DNA of 64,000 nt, from the NCBI GenBank assembly GCA_905250885.1, contig CAJNOQ010000025.1, positions 1-64,000 on the forward strand, read 5' to 3'. The stretch is from Didymodactylos carnosus (Eukaryota; Rotifera; Eurotatoria; Philodinida; Philodinidae). Of this stretch, positions 36,251 to 49,474 are shown piece after piece. The notes below the pieces were generated by a model. That model searched no databases, was not told where the DNA came from, and saw only the letters and a list, made by a program, of their open reading frames with translations. How positions within the stretch are numbered: the first letter of the stretch is position 1; the number at the start of each line of letters is the position of its first letter. A program made the translations under genes and the position numbers.

Positions 36251-39200
36251 AACAAAACAAAAATATTTTTATAAGATTTGTTGAAATTAGACTTTTAAAC
36301 AAAAGATGAGTTTGTAATAATTATTTAATGAAAAATTTTGAAAGCATTAGAATTAATCTTATTTTTTCCATAAAATAATGAACATTTCAAAACTGAACAA
36401 AAAATACAAAATTTGAAAAAATTACTTTTATTTCGATCTTTTGTGTGATATTTACTCTGCATAGATAATTCGATGAGTTTTTTTTCTTTTGATATGATGA
36501 GAAAAGAAGAGTAAAATCAAAAAATGACGATTAACAAAAAATTGTATGCTTGGATTCCGTTATAGTAAGTTCGTAAAAAGCGTCTTTATCTTACTGAATA
36601 GCCATTTTTCATAACAATCACGCTAATGGAAACTTGCACGCACAGGAAACTTCAAAGATGTGAAAATGTTGCTGATATTCTCTAATTGTGTCTATTCTTA
36701 ACGAATGCGTGAGGATTTACCGTTAAATAAAACCTGTTTTAAATACTAGTTAATATGGATAATTTTGGAAAAGTGTAACGAAGTTGTGTAAATTTTTTTT
36801 TGTAAATGTTTCTGAAATATATGATAGAGAACTGTTAACACTTTTTTCATTTGAAATTCCGTCCTGCTGAAAAAGAAATGTAATTGTCTATTCTAATTAA
36901 AATGAACTTAATAAACTTACGAAACAGTACTTTGTTATACCCTGAAACTGAAAAAAATTAATTTACAATTTTTTTACATATAAAGTTCAAAACAGTATGT
37001 TTGATAGGGTAAATAATATTTTGACATAACACCTGTAGCTCATGTATGAAACTGACACATAATAATCGACTCTAACATGATTGAGATCACATTTTTTATA
37101 TGTTTATTAATAAGATTTAGAAAGTGATCTCAATTTGAGATAGAAAATTTATTCTTTTCGTACAATTTGTACACTATTTATAATTTATAAAAATATTTAC
37201 AACAATCATATTATAGATGGTGCATACTCATCATCATCTTTTACATTACAATCATTATTTAACACAGCTATATAGCGAGAATTTAATGATTGTTGCTTGA
37301 TAAACTAATGTGTTAAACGATATAAATAACTTTTATATAATATACCATCCTGATTCCTGTCAGTTCTGACATGAGAAAAATATAGATTTGTCGACATTAT
37401 AGGATTCAGAGATGAAATAGGATGGATAGAGATATTATGTTTCAAGATAATACTATTCATTCTTTTATCGAACAAAAGCTCCTTTCTTCATCCAGCTATA
37501 TTCGGCTCAGGAGTTGAGCCAAAGCTGATCTGTTAGAGTTCACAAAGTTTATCAACACTGTTTGAAAACAAATGTTCATTTATTTAACATGAAACGTATT
37601 CACACGCTAAATTACCTTTATTTCAAAACATAGATTATCATAGGAAAGTCTTATCTAAGTTAAATTCTTTCTGAATAGATCTACCGAAATTCAGTTGTTA
37701 TAGAGACCATAGGGGAAAAGTAGTTTAGTACGGTTACTTATTAGCACAAGTTACTAATTACTATCACTTTATGCTTGAACGAATAGTAGACACTGTTTTT
37801 GAGAAAACCACTTACTTAATGAGTTACAGTCATTTCACTAAATTCTACTCTATCTTGTTGTCTCAATATGAAGAAAGATATTTTTCTCCGAATGACTTGT
37901 ATATGATATATTCTGATAAAAAATTCTTACGTAAAATTGATAAACTATTAAATAATATCACGAGAATAGAGTCAGTAAAAAGTCGATAGAAAAAGGTGGC
38001 AAAAAAATAAAAGGAAATTATGTTTTTGATACTGTTCTTTGATTTACCTGTCATGTTCATATATATCTTTATCAACAAAAAAAGTGAATGGAAAGATAAT
38101 CCTAATTTGTGTCTAACTTTGATATTATCTATAGAACATGAACATGTTTAAAAACACTCCACAACATATTTTTTTTTAATAATAGTCAGCTAAAAGCAGT
38201 TCTGTCATTCATGTTGGAGAAATGAAGAGTGTATTTAACCTTTTCCCACCACTCAATTCTCCTGTTCATGTTCAGTATGCTCTCTTTCTCTCTATCGCTT
38301 TCTTCCGAGAGGAGAGTATTAAAATAATAATAATAATGAAAAATAGAAGAGAGGAAGTGAAGAAAAGAAATATTTTTTCTTCTTCTTTGTGACTTTATGA
38401 AAATCATGGATCTTCCATTCTTTTCCTCAAATACTACTAAAATAATATTTCATGTCATAATTACTTCTTTTACTGTAGTAACATGAACATAAATGATTGT
38501 TTTTCCCAAGCATTTCACAATAAATTGTTCTTAGTCAATTGAATACATAGAGATACTCTTCTAATGATGATGGATCCTTCTCATCCTACGATCTATTGTT
38601 GGCAAAATATGTTTTCAAAAGAAAAAGAACGAAGAAATGATAGAAAAAAAAAAAACGATTTCAAAATATATACGCAGTTATAGATATAGATACATCATAA
38701 TGCAAATAAAAAAAAAATATATATATATATTTTTGAAATAAAAAGAAACACTTGCTCAAAAAAATAAGATAATACAAATACTGAAGATTTTCTTTTCATC
38801 ACTTGACTTAAGGCAATATATCTAAAACAGTTTTAATTTTATAAGAAAAATCTCTTCTCTTTTCAGTTTTCTTCAATAAGACTAAAACATAACAGATATA
38901 TTCTATTAATCCTCTTTTTGACATATGCCATTTCTCTTGTACTCTGAATTCTCTCTCTACTAAGAGAGAAATATAGATAATTTTCTTCTTAGATATAATA
39001 GAAGATTTTTCACAATATAAGATCAATAATTAAAGAATAGACAAAAATAGATCTTGAAAGATCTATCTACATAATTATTTTTGTTTGATTAAATACTAAA
39101 AAAAACAAAGTTCATGCCTCTAATTAGTTGAATGATACATATTGTATTATTTTATTGAAAAGAAAATCTTTGAAATTAAATAAATCAATTTTCGCTACAT

Positions 39201-42200
39201 TAGAAGATAATTGTCACTTAAATTAGATAAAATCAAGACGTCTGATTTTTTTTTTTTCTCTTCTTCTCTCTATTGAACAATAGTATACGAAGTAACTAAA
39301 TTTTTAATAAATCGAGAGATATAAGATTTTCGAATGTAGAACAAACGTTATGTAACAGTACTTAATAAAATCACTACATTTTTTTTTTTTTTTTTTTATT
39401 AATAATTTTTTAATGTAAAATATTTCAATTTCAATTTTGATTTTCTTCATCGAAGTTTGAGAAAAATATTTGCGTGTTTGACTAACATATCGATTGACGA
39501 TTAAAATTTTATTTTTATTCCTATTTGTAAAATTAGTGTATTGACTATTATCAATCAAAATATGACAGTTATGAGTTGATTGAATAGATGTTTTTCTCAC
39601 GTGAAATATTTCAAATTATAAAAAATAAAATAAAAATGAATCTCAATATCTTGTATTTTTTAGAACAATACAATTGGATTATAGTCGTTTCGATAATATT
39701 CAACGAATTTTTCCATAGAAACAATTGATAACGATCCTTGTTCCATTAAATCTCAAATAGATAAATAGTTTTTTCGTTGTATAATAATCCGATCGATTTC
39801 ATCCATTTATCCAGTTAACAATGTGAAAGTAAAATATACTCTCATCTGATCATCTAACAAACATAAGCAACAATTGTTTACGTTTAATTTTTTTTTGTGT
39901 TTTTTTTTTTTTTAAATCAAATTTCAAATAAAACATTTGATTGTACACCGTACACATGACGAATTCGAACATTCAATAAAATCTGAAATCTTATAAAAAA
40001 AAATTGAAAAATAGTTAATAGATTGTAAAGAAAATTTGACAATAAATATTTGTAAACATTTGCATAGACAAATAGTCTTATTTTGTCAAAATTTATCAAT
40101 ATCAATTTTTTATCAAATAATTGCAAACAAACAATTCTCTTTAATATTCTTGTTCTTAAACAAAAACAATTGACCAGCAATTGACTTTATTCTACACTAT
40201 AGTCGTCAACTAATTTTTTCATCGCATTATCATTCTTCTTCCCACTTCAAATAATTCTATTGTGTAAATTTTCTCTAGAATAAAAAGTGAACTAAATAGA
40301 GAAATATCTTGGGTTTTTATTATTATTTTTTTTTTTTTCTTCAAAATATATTACAAAATATTTATTAAGAGTCGTCTATTTTTAAATGATATATTTTTTT
40401 ATTTGTTTACAAAAATGTTTTATAATAGGTTTTTGTAAGCACTGTTTCTTGAAGCCTGGAGGAAAAAAAAGTTAATGAAATGAATTTCTTTTTCTATGTT
40501 GAAATACAGATTGCATATGTCTTTTCCACATGTCTATTAGATTCTTTGTAGTCAATAATTTTAAAAATATTATCAATTAAGTTCTCTTTCTATAAGTCAG
40601 TCATTTATCGAGAAAATATGTTTTACACATTGTTAAAACTTGTTTTTTCTTGAATTAATCGATTTTTTTTTTTTTTGTTTGACATATTGACTTTGGAGTT
40701 TTCTAGATTTTTCCATTTACAATTCATCAGAACAAATAATTTTTTTTTCTGTTCTGACGAGCGAATAATTTTTTTTTTGGAAAATGAGACTACAGAGATT
40801 TTGAAGTTTTTGAGATATAATGTTTCTGATAAGTAAACAGAAGAAAATTTGTATTATCCATTAGCGACAGATTAATAATAGAGACTAGAAGACATTTGAG
40901 TTTTAAGAGATTAATAAAAAGTCTCAAGAGAAGGTATATATAACTGTTGTTTGCGGTTGTTTTTAAGACTATTTAGAAAATTTGGTTATAACACGATTAT
41001 TAAGCATTATCAAAACTTGGGAAACGTGCTCTTCTTCTACATTTTATATAAAAATAAAACTTAAACGGTAAAAGAGCAAAAAATTTTATTAATAAATTAT
41101 GAAAGAGACACGTATAGTTGATTAACTAAAGATCAGTTATTATAAATCGTCAGTTATGGTATTTTAGAATACTCATGTTTTATTATAATAAAAAATTGGT
41201 CACATAATCATTTTCGTTTTTTTATTCCAAAAATTCATAGAACAAACGTTTCTTTACAACAATTTGAGATGTTGTGCCTGAACGATTCTAAATAATTAGA
41301 TTATATTCATTTTTTCTAGATGTTCTAAAACCCGGTTATATAACTAGTACACATTGAAATGTTACGAACTAATGCTGTAAGAATGACTTGTAGAAAAACA
41401 AGTACAATGTTAGAATGAAAGAATAGATAAAAGAATTTGAGTATACAAAAATATAAAACAAATATTTTTTTTTATGAGAATAAGAGATTACAGAACTCTA
41501 TGCTATCTTTTATTCAAATTTCCTTCTTCTACTAACAATATCTCCCAGAAGGTCGGTTCGTAGTTTGTTATTGAATAATCATCAAATTAGAGGAAACATT
41601 GTACGCAACTTGCTAACACCTTTTTTTTTTTTTCTAGAGAAATATGCGCACAGCTCTACATCACTATTGCTATGAACTTTAGAAATGTTTATCACATTAG
41701 ATTTCACAGATTCATAAAGAAATTTGAAAACGATAAAAAATAGGCGTGTAATAACCCTAGAGACGTGACTACTGGAAAGTTTTCAACATCCTCCTTTTTA
41801 TACTGTCACTCGAAACATGTAAAATATCAGTCTGAAATTATTGTTTTGAACATACATTGAAATAGTCTACTCTACGTTCCATGAAAGTTTCAAATGTAAG
41901 ATTTTGAAAACAGACACGTAGCGAGAATGAGAGATGAATGCATTTTTGAAACCTTCAAAAATTCAAGTTTTATGAAAAATAATACTATTATGTATTGAAG
42001 AATGTATCAGAAACTTATAATTAGATTTTTTAAATATCATATAACGTAATTTATACACTACGAATAGATAAGTTTTCAAAACGGAGATGACAATAAGAAT
42101 GGATAATGACGATAAAGTCTTTAAATAGCAGCTTTCTTATTTCTGAGTGCACAGATTGTACGCGTCGAAATAGTATTAAATTTCACTGTCAACTATCTAA

Positions 42201-45031
42201 AAATAAGCCTAATAAACAGTGTAACAACCAATAAATCTAGACTTTTGTTTAACTTAATTACAATCTCTATAAAGCAAAGAGAAAGCGTTTAATAACAATA
42301 ATTATTGCGTTAATATTAGATTATTTGAGAATATTTAATTCAATACAACAATCAATACTGCAATATATTTTACTGACTGTTCATACTGCCAAGATCCAGG
42401 AAAATATGTGCGTACAAATTCGATCACAGTTATTTCTAATAAAATCAACATAAGATTACCCTTCACATTTCAATTATTTCACTATTTTATTATTGTTCAT
42501 GTAACTCTATCGCATTCATTTTCTGTTTAAATAAAAATGCTGTTCCTGTCATTCAATATTTGAAAAGTTGTTGCATGTTCCAATTAATCATTTGTGTATT
42601 AATCATTTAAACAAAAGTTGTTCAGATATATCAGAACATACATTTAAAAAGTAGGAATAATACAATACGCACAATAACCATAAGTCACTAGCATTTTGCT
42701 GATTCTTTGTCGCTTTTTGTACGTTAGTGACAGGTGATCTAGAATAAATCGGTTACGTATTGTGCTGACTTTGTTCAGATTTTGTTTCACCGCTTAGAAT
42801 TCATTCTGTTTTTAAAAGTTTTATCACAAAACATTTTGTGACAAAAACGAAAGGCCAGTTATTTTTCAAGTTGACGATTTTGCTGAGTTTTTGATATTCT
42901 AAGCGAAAACTGAAAAAATTCGAAGGATCTAAGATTTTGAAAAATCCTTCAGTTAGAATTTTTCTTGAAACTGAATGGTTTTTCAAAATGGTCTTATATT
43001 TCTTCTCTGATGAAAAATTTTCACATAAAATGAGTATTTCAGAATGTGCTTGGATTTATATTTTATACGATGACTTAATACAATACTGTGGACGCCTACG
43101 TCTACGTCTATGTACCGTGCATCCATTCTTCCATATAAAATGGGTGCATTTTTAATGTATAAATGACGACAGACCGGTACATATAAGGTTCTATGAATAT
43201 TTTGTTTATTTACATCAAGTCTCTTATGTAAATAAATGAATAATACACCAGAAAAGGGTGCTTATTTTAATTAGTCCAAAACTATGGGGTTATATAACTA
43301 AAAATTTTTTTATCACGCCCCAGTGTGATATAATTAAAATCACACAGATTCTGGATCTAGGCTGTTCCGTTCATGTATTAGAAAAACATTTTCCATTTTT
43401 GTCCTAAACTAGCGGAGAAATTACGGCGTTTTCCGAAATAATTAAGCTTTCGTACAGACATGTCCAGTCAAATGAGTGTCCGTCGTGTCACATACATAAA
43501 GAAATGCTCGAACTTTGTCACGTTATTCTTCTGCAAGCAGAGTTTTAATGATGCACACAAAAATGCAGTTTCTTTTTAGACGCGTGGAGAAGGTTTCTAA
43601 AAAGCTGTGGTTTTTCAGGTAAAATTCATTTTTCTCAGCCTAGGAACAGTTTTAAGTAAAAATAAGGTCATATTCGGAATCAGCACACGTCGAGTTGCAT
43701 GAAAGTGTGTAATACAATAAGTTTTGGACCGAATAACTATTCATCGAAATTTTCTCCTAATGAAGACCAATTTTTCGAAAAAAATGAGCTTTTTTGGAAA
43801 ACGTTTATTTCTTCCTTAAAAACATCAGACATGACTAAGCAATGATAATTATTCATGAAAAAATGGTTTACGAGCAAAAAATTCATATGTTCGCCTGCTA
43901 CTAGAAAAATGTACACTGTGCTCCCTCCTCTCGCAAACTCCTCGTATTTACATTCCTACTTATTTCACAGAACTATGAAGTTCTGTGTTTTAAACATTTG
44001 TCAGGAAACTAAACAAAATTGCAATATATTTATTGCTGCAGAAACTCCATCTATTCTCTTACGAGACCAAATCAGAATTTTATTTTAGAAAATAACTGAT
44101 TGTCTGCTATAAGAGAGATCTACCTTGTGCTTGTGATAAGTAACGAGAAAAAGATAGGTATCGAGTAGATGGTACTACTTTAACGTAGTAAAACTCTGAA
44201 ATGAAAGAGACAAACAAGAAGGGTCAGAATTAGTCTAAAATCAACAACAAAAACAACTTCAAGTCAAAAAATCTTCTGAACGAGTATAACAGAAATGAAA
44301 GGCATAATGACACTGTCTCCGACAATGCGTACATGTTATTTTACCTCTCTCTAAACAAGGGCTTTTGTTAAACATTACGATGTTTAGATGTCTAAATACT
44401 TTTAGTAGAAAAATTATTCAAATCTTGTTAAGATCTTAGATTATCTTACCAACATCTCAGATATAAGATCTTACACGATCGTAGTACTTTATAAGTTTAA
44501 GAAGTACCTAAGATTTTTACTAGGATCGCATTTTTAGTAACCTGAACGTGATTACATGTCTAACTGATACGTTCGTTACAGGTGACTATGTATCTTGAGA
44601 GTAGTTAGTGCCTCGTGACTCGACGGTGTCTAATTCAGGCATCACAGACAAAAATAAGATGAGTGAGAGGTAAAGAGATGTGTTTTCAAGCCACATAGGT
44701 AGCTACCTGGTGTCTACCACAAAAAAAATCCAAATGCACCTTGGATAGCGTCATTAAGAACCATCAGTGCATTCTTTAACCATCATGATGTCTTCCTAAG
44801 ATACTTTTTATTTACAGTAATAAGAGTAGAGAAAGCATGAAGTTAAAATACAAAGCCACCGATCTATTCTGAAGCATCTACTATGAACAAATATATCAAA
44901 ATTGCAGCGATGAAAGAAACATCATCCATACTACACTGTTCCTGTTAAAAAAGCTTGATCTAATCGTGGCCTAAAGTAAATGTCTTAATACAATCTTTTG
45001 ACTTTACTGTAAAAATTTTACACTTTTTAGG
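36251..45031. other. Long gene-free AT-rich stretch
   Basis: About 8.8 kb of AT-rich sequence with T- and A-runs. Short reading frames of 60-100 codons occur, but none has a domain, signal peptide with a sensible body, or phase-matched exons nearby. It may hold distal regulatory DNA or exons too short to recognise. Confidence 0.45.
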
Positions 45032-45481
45032 ATGCAATTTCCTCTTTTCATTGTTTTCTTATCGATATTATCCAAACTGAATTATTCTTTTGACATCCAA
45101 CAATTATTACCAAGTCGTGAGGTTCTATCAGCAACTGGTTATTGTATTCATGGTCAAATATGTAAAGATTGTGTGAGATGTTGTACCGTCCATTGTTACC
45201 TGATGTATCATACAATGGCCTATTTAATTAAAGTGGCTCAACCAACAAAGTGTATTTTTAACTGTTGTATAAGCTGTAAACTCAAGTATTATCAACATTA
45301 CCCATGGTGGATATATCAGAATGGAACATACTTTGTCTATAATCTACAACAAGGACAATGGCTACGAGTACCACCACCACCTACGAGACACAATGAAACA
45401 GACGCTTTTATTAGTAGAAAATCCGATATGGAATTCTTCTCTTTCGATAACTTAACTAAAATTGGTAATAATTCGAAATAG
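45032..45481 (+). CDS. Small secreted cysteine-rich protein
   Basis: A single exon of 149 residues. The start MQFPLFIVFLSILSKLNYSF is a signal peptide. Ten cysteines follow in two clusters (CIHGQICKDCVRCCTVHC and CIFNCCISC) separated by about 20 residues, a pattern suggesting disulphide-bonded extracellular structure. The remainder is Pro-, Tyr- and Asn-rich with N-glycosylation sites. I do not recognise the family. The ATG lies one base after a TTTTTAG, which looks like a splice acceptor, so either an upstream exon or a trans-spliced leader may be joined there. It converges on the neuropeptide gene, 89 bp away. Confidence 0.65.
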   Translation: MQFPLFIVFLSILSKLNYSFDIQQLLPSREVLSATGYCIHGQICKDCVRCCTVHCYLMYHTMAYLIKVAQPTKCIFNCCISCKLKYYQHYPWWIYQNGTYFVYNLQQGQWLRVPPPPTRHNETDAFISRKSDMEFFSFDNLTKIGNNSK

Positions 45482-45570
45482 TGACTAAAACATTACAAAC
45501 CTTTTTTCTAGTTTATATTTATTAAGATAAGTTTAATACGTCTTTACAAGAAGAACATAGAATCTCTCAT

Positions 45571-46262
45571 TTATTCATCTCTTTTCCAAAAGTTAGCTCG
45601 TTTTGAGGAGCGACGTTTTTTCCAAAAGTTCGCTCTCTTCCAAAAATTAGCTCGTTTCATTTTATAGTCATCATCCGTAGTATCATCGTCCGAAATTAGT
45701 TCTTCTTGATAATCATTGTCAAAATTATTATTCACTGGATCATTAAATGTAATATAACGGAGTAAGTTATCATGCTGAGGTTTTGGATATCGATGTGATG
45801 CTAATGGTTGATTTTCGTTGAAATAAACTGCTTCGTATCTTGCAGTTAACGGTAGTGGTTTTTGATCACAGTAGATAGCGTGAACTACCATAATAATTAG
45901 AAAAAAAACTAAAAGAAAAGAATAGAACGGATGGTTTCTTAATAAGATAAATTATTCTTTTGACATCATTTCAAAGAACAATGTGAATAGAGATATACAA
46001 TAAAACAATTCTACTTCCAAAAGTTACATTTATCTATCTTGAGTAGTGTTCCAAAGTTTTGTCATCTATCATTTTTCATTTTTTTAATAACTAACAGAGT
46101 ACTGCAATTATTGATCAAAGTATCCAACTCCAAAATAGTAATCAACTCTTATAATTCATTGTAGTTTAGATACTCATCATCTTTTTTAGTGTTCTAGCTA
46201 CACATTTCTTAAACGCAAACAGTGAATTTTTTCTTACTTAATGACGTTTCTTTGTAATCCAT
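45571..46262 (-). CDS. Neuropeptide precursor with three ANFW repeats
   Basis: Two exons in phase (46262-46238, 45908-45571) give 120 residues. Exon 1 encodes MDYKETSL, and exon 2 begins within a hydrophobic run, giving the signal peptide MDYKETSLIFFLIIMVVHAI with cleavage likely near YCDQ. A spacer with acidic residues (SDDDTTDDD) follows. The C terminus reads KRANFWKRANFWKKRRSSKR and then ANFWKRDE. Dibasic Lys-Arg sites flank each ANFW, the layout of a prohormone-convertase substrate, so it should release three copies of ANFW. No Gly precedes the dibasic sites, so no C-terminal amidation is predicted. The three repeats are the strong evidence; the 25-nt first exon is inferred from phase and a good donor. 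I know no named family with this peptide. Confidence 0.8.
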
Positions 46263-46872
46263 GTCGAATGATATTTTAACCCACTGTAAAATTATTTCCA
46301 CTATAAATAACAAACAACTTTACCGTATTTTACCTGATACTCAGGCAGCTGTTTCTCTATTAATAAAAAAACAGTTTTTAACATCTTATTTTAGATAAAT
46401 CCTTCATCATTCTCATTCTCAAGTCATAAAAAATTTTCCATCTCATCAACGTATGATACTATTTTTATTATTCACAAAAACGCCGTTAAATTTAGGAATA
46501 AAGTCTTTGTTTTTTCTCTATGAGGTTATTATTTATCTACTCTCGAAGTGAAGTGCTTTATTTTGGTTCGTTGATCAATAACACCTACTCTAAAGGAATC
46601 ATTTTAAGCTTTTAATTTCCGAGAGTAGTGAGCAATATACGAAAAAATTAAGATGAAAAAATAGAAACATTTTATGTATGTACTAAAAAGTAAAATATCA
46701 GAAGGATAATGTCGATAGTGAGTGGATCCAAAATAGCTCAGAATTACAAATCATGAATCACTAAAGCAAAAGATCATGACTATGTTCTGCTCACTTTACC
46801 TTTCGTATCGAATTAGGCACAATTTTTCCAAACATATTATCGGAACAAAAAAAAATAAAGCTGGTGTTAAGT

Positions 46873-47123
46873 TGCTGAAAAGTACCTTTTTGCATTCAGC
46901 ACACTCGATAACTCAGAAGATTTTCTAGTATTGGTGAGAGTTACTTCCGAAAATTTTAGAATAATTTTGAAACAAAATGGCGTCAAAACATTTTCATGGG
47001 AAAATAATATTGGTTTGAAAATTTCTCCGAAGTTTTTGAAAGTACCCATCGCCAAAAAGAGAAAAAGTTCGAATTTATCGAGTGTGTTGAATACGAAAAA
47101 GCACTTTTCAGTGCTTTTACACT
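46873..47123. repeat. Palindrome of 250 bp
   Basis: CTGAAAAGTACCTTTTTGCA on the left pairs with GAAAAAGCACTTTTCAG on the right, and the arms extend inward about 100 bp. Reading frames on both strands yield the same SSVLNxKxxFS peptide because the arms are mirror images, so they are not genes. Confidence 0.75.
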
Positions 47124-47349
47124 CAATACTGACTTAATTTTTTTTTATGATATGCAACTATCTTACACAAAACTGATGATTTTTTCTTTTACCAGTTGAT
47201 TACTTTTCAAAAGAAAATTTTCAAACTATTCTTTCCCCTAGACTAAACAGAGAGAAAAATTTTTACTCGTTTTTCTTCGACGTGCCCAGGATTTCGGTAA
47301 AGGGTTGGCCAGATGCTTTGTCATACTTTTAAGGAAGACATGGAAAGTT

Positions 47350-47405
47350 TAGCACGAGGAAATTTCAGCACGAGGAAATTTCAGCACGAGGAAGATCAGC
47401 ACTAG
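47350..47405 (+). repeat. Tandem repeat of AGCACGAGGAAATTTC
   Basis: Four consecutive units of about 16 bp, the last two diverged. They abut the left end of the Mutator-like element. Confidence 0.8.
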
Positions 47406-47416
47406 GAAAGATAAGC

Positions 47417-48882
47417 GAAAGTATTGATATTTCACAATTGGGAAACAAAAGTCGAAATTATGATTCTTGCAAAATGGCAAAAACAATATATTGTTTATAG
47501 TGTATAGTGTATACAATATATATTTATATATCCATTTTCTTTTTCTATTAGCTTCTCTAAGAAGAACCAAAGTGTTGGATGTGAACATTGAAAAACCGAG
47601 CCGTTTCGATGATAAGCTTCCGCAACGTTGTTTGTTCTTATAACTGCTTCCGTTGTCCGATGGTACACATTCCAAAAATCAATACTAAACTTGGGCTGTC
47701 GTCTTATTAGATTAGGTCGTTTGTACAGGTTTCATTAGGCACCTATGTGGTGCAAATTCAACGATTTGGTTTATTAAACGTTGATATGTTACAGCATTTT
47801 GACTGAAATTCTGTTTTGGTTATGTCAGAATAATAATTAGATTAAAATAATTTATTTTATCCTTACATCGAAAGGTTGACAAAGAAGAAAGTAACAAAAA
47901 AAAGAATTAAAAAAGATTCAAGGATGGAAAGAGGGCTGGGTTGTTCTCTGTACAAGTACGTTTTCAATACTTCATCAGCTGGACAGAGAAAGAAAACGAA
48001 GGGGAATGCGATTCATATCGGTTAATAAAGTAAATAGACAAGAGAAGAATGCTCTAGAAAGATGCATAACTGTTTCTGCATGCAGTATATGAGTGGTAAG
48101 AAAAAGGATATGGAATGATTTGATGATCCGGTAGTGGAATGCGAGCAACAGAAAGAAATGAAGCTATCATAGGATAGGAAAGAAAGAAAGAAATGAATTG
48201 TCTCTTAAGTATGTTTATCACTTGTGCGTGGAAACATTGCTGAAGTATAGGATGCGAAAGATGAAGAATGTATGATAGTTTTTTATTACGAATGGCAAGG
48301 ATAAGAGAAATAATGGTGATTTCAATGAGCAAAACAATTAAAAACTGAATAAAAGGAATTGTATCAAAAACTAGCACTAACTGGAAACTAACAGGTTTAT
48401 TAAACGTTGATATGTTGCAGCATTTTTCCGACGTAATAACGTATAAAGTACGGGGACAACGTGACCACAATATATACCGTGAACAATATATAGCTGATTG
48501 AAATTTCCGGAACAACCTAAATAAAAGTGATTATAAAAATACAATGTGCTTTTTGTTTCGTAGTACTTGGCTAATTGATATTGTAGCCATTTTGTGCAAG
48601 TAAGAAGTTTATGAGAATAACAGAAATGTTTCCTCATTTATTTATACTACTTCTATGTAGCGCTATCGAGACTGATTCACTTTTAATCCCATTATTAGAG
48701 TATTAACCCAAGTTCAATACTTATCTGTCTATCTCGTAATTAGCTTTATATTTGTCAGACATGATCTATACATAATTCTTTACGGAGTTTATAAACAATC
48801 ATTTGCTTCATATCGTTGTTGGCATTTTACAAGAATCACAATTTCGACTTTTGTTCCCAAATTGCAAGATATCAATACTTTC
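47417..48882 (-). mobile_element. Decayed Mutator-like (MULE) DNA transposon
   Basis: Inverted ends of about 80 bp: GAAAGTATTGATATTTCACA on the left is mirrored by the right end at 48882, and both arms share ACAAAAGTCGAAATT. The interior encodes MULE transposase pieces on the minus strand. A segment with GTTTATTAAACGTTGATATG occurs twice (47767-47802, 48390-48427), each encoding TYQRLIN, so part of the transposase has been duplicated. No clean 9-bp target duplication was found. Confidence 0.75.
48054..48637 (-). pseudogene. MULE transposase fragment
   Basis: The frame from 48637 reads QLYIVHGIYCGHVVPVLYTL followed by LRRKNAATYQRLINLL. This is a classic MULE transposase block (a Leu-Tyr-x-hydrophobic-His motif, then PVLYTLL and ATYxxL). 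Further down, in another frame, QCFHAQVINILKRQ resembles the C-x-F-H motif of the same domain. Frameshifts separate the pieces and the N-terminal zinc-finger part is absent. A duplicate of the middle part, TYQRLINQIVEFAPHRCLMK, lies at about 47725-47802. Confidence 0.75.
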
Positions 48883-49310
48883 TAAGAAATTAATCGGTAC
48901 AGCAGTTGAAAATATATAATGAATTAGATAGTACCATACTGCTACGAAGTACATGATTAGGTTTTATTCAAATCCACAGTAATTCTATCTCAAGCTTTCA
49001 ACGAGTAACACTCGGCATCATCAGAAGAACAAATAACAAAGAACACAGAAACTACCTGTACCCTTTCTTTCAAGGTTATCTCGCTTATCAAGAATAGCGA
49101 GAAAAGAAAAGAGAGTAGCTGAACTAGTTTTAGAAAGATCGTAGTTTTAATACTATATGAAACTTGAAAAGCAAAAGATGATGCATATTGTGTTCTCTAG
49201 CTATGATGACTCATCACTGCTCGACGAAAAGATGATGAGTCACCGTGTTTACCACACAATTTGTGTAGCTGTGTGGAGTATAAGAAGGTGGAGTCGTCGA
49301 TGGAATAAGC

Positions 49311-49474
49311 ATACTTACCTGCCAGAGGAGTGAAGGACGATCATCAATGTTCTTCCCCCAGGTCGAGGGTCCTGCCATTGCACATCGGTGGATCTGAAAC
49401 TTGCGATAGGCTCTCAAATTGAGGCTTACTCGGCTGGAAAATTTATTCCGCAGGAGATGCGTACGCGCGTCTCC
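49311..49474 (+). ncRNA. U1 spliceosomal snRNA, copy 5
   Basis: The 164-nt U1 sequence is the same as in the copies more than 27 kb away. The upstream block has a few changes (an extra AGCTA near 49200, and GCTGTGTGG for GCTATGTGG), making this the most diverged promoter. Downstream flank to about 49698 matches copy 3. Pieces at 49085-49165 and 49700-49742 match sequence around copy 1, with the U1 gene reversed relative to the first piece. Confidence 0.94.

Noticed and set aside
46867-47137. Two related small proteins on opposite strands
   Set aside because: Mirror arms of a palindrome produce the same peptide from both strands; there are no domains or splice signals.
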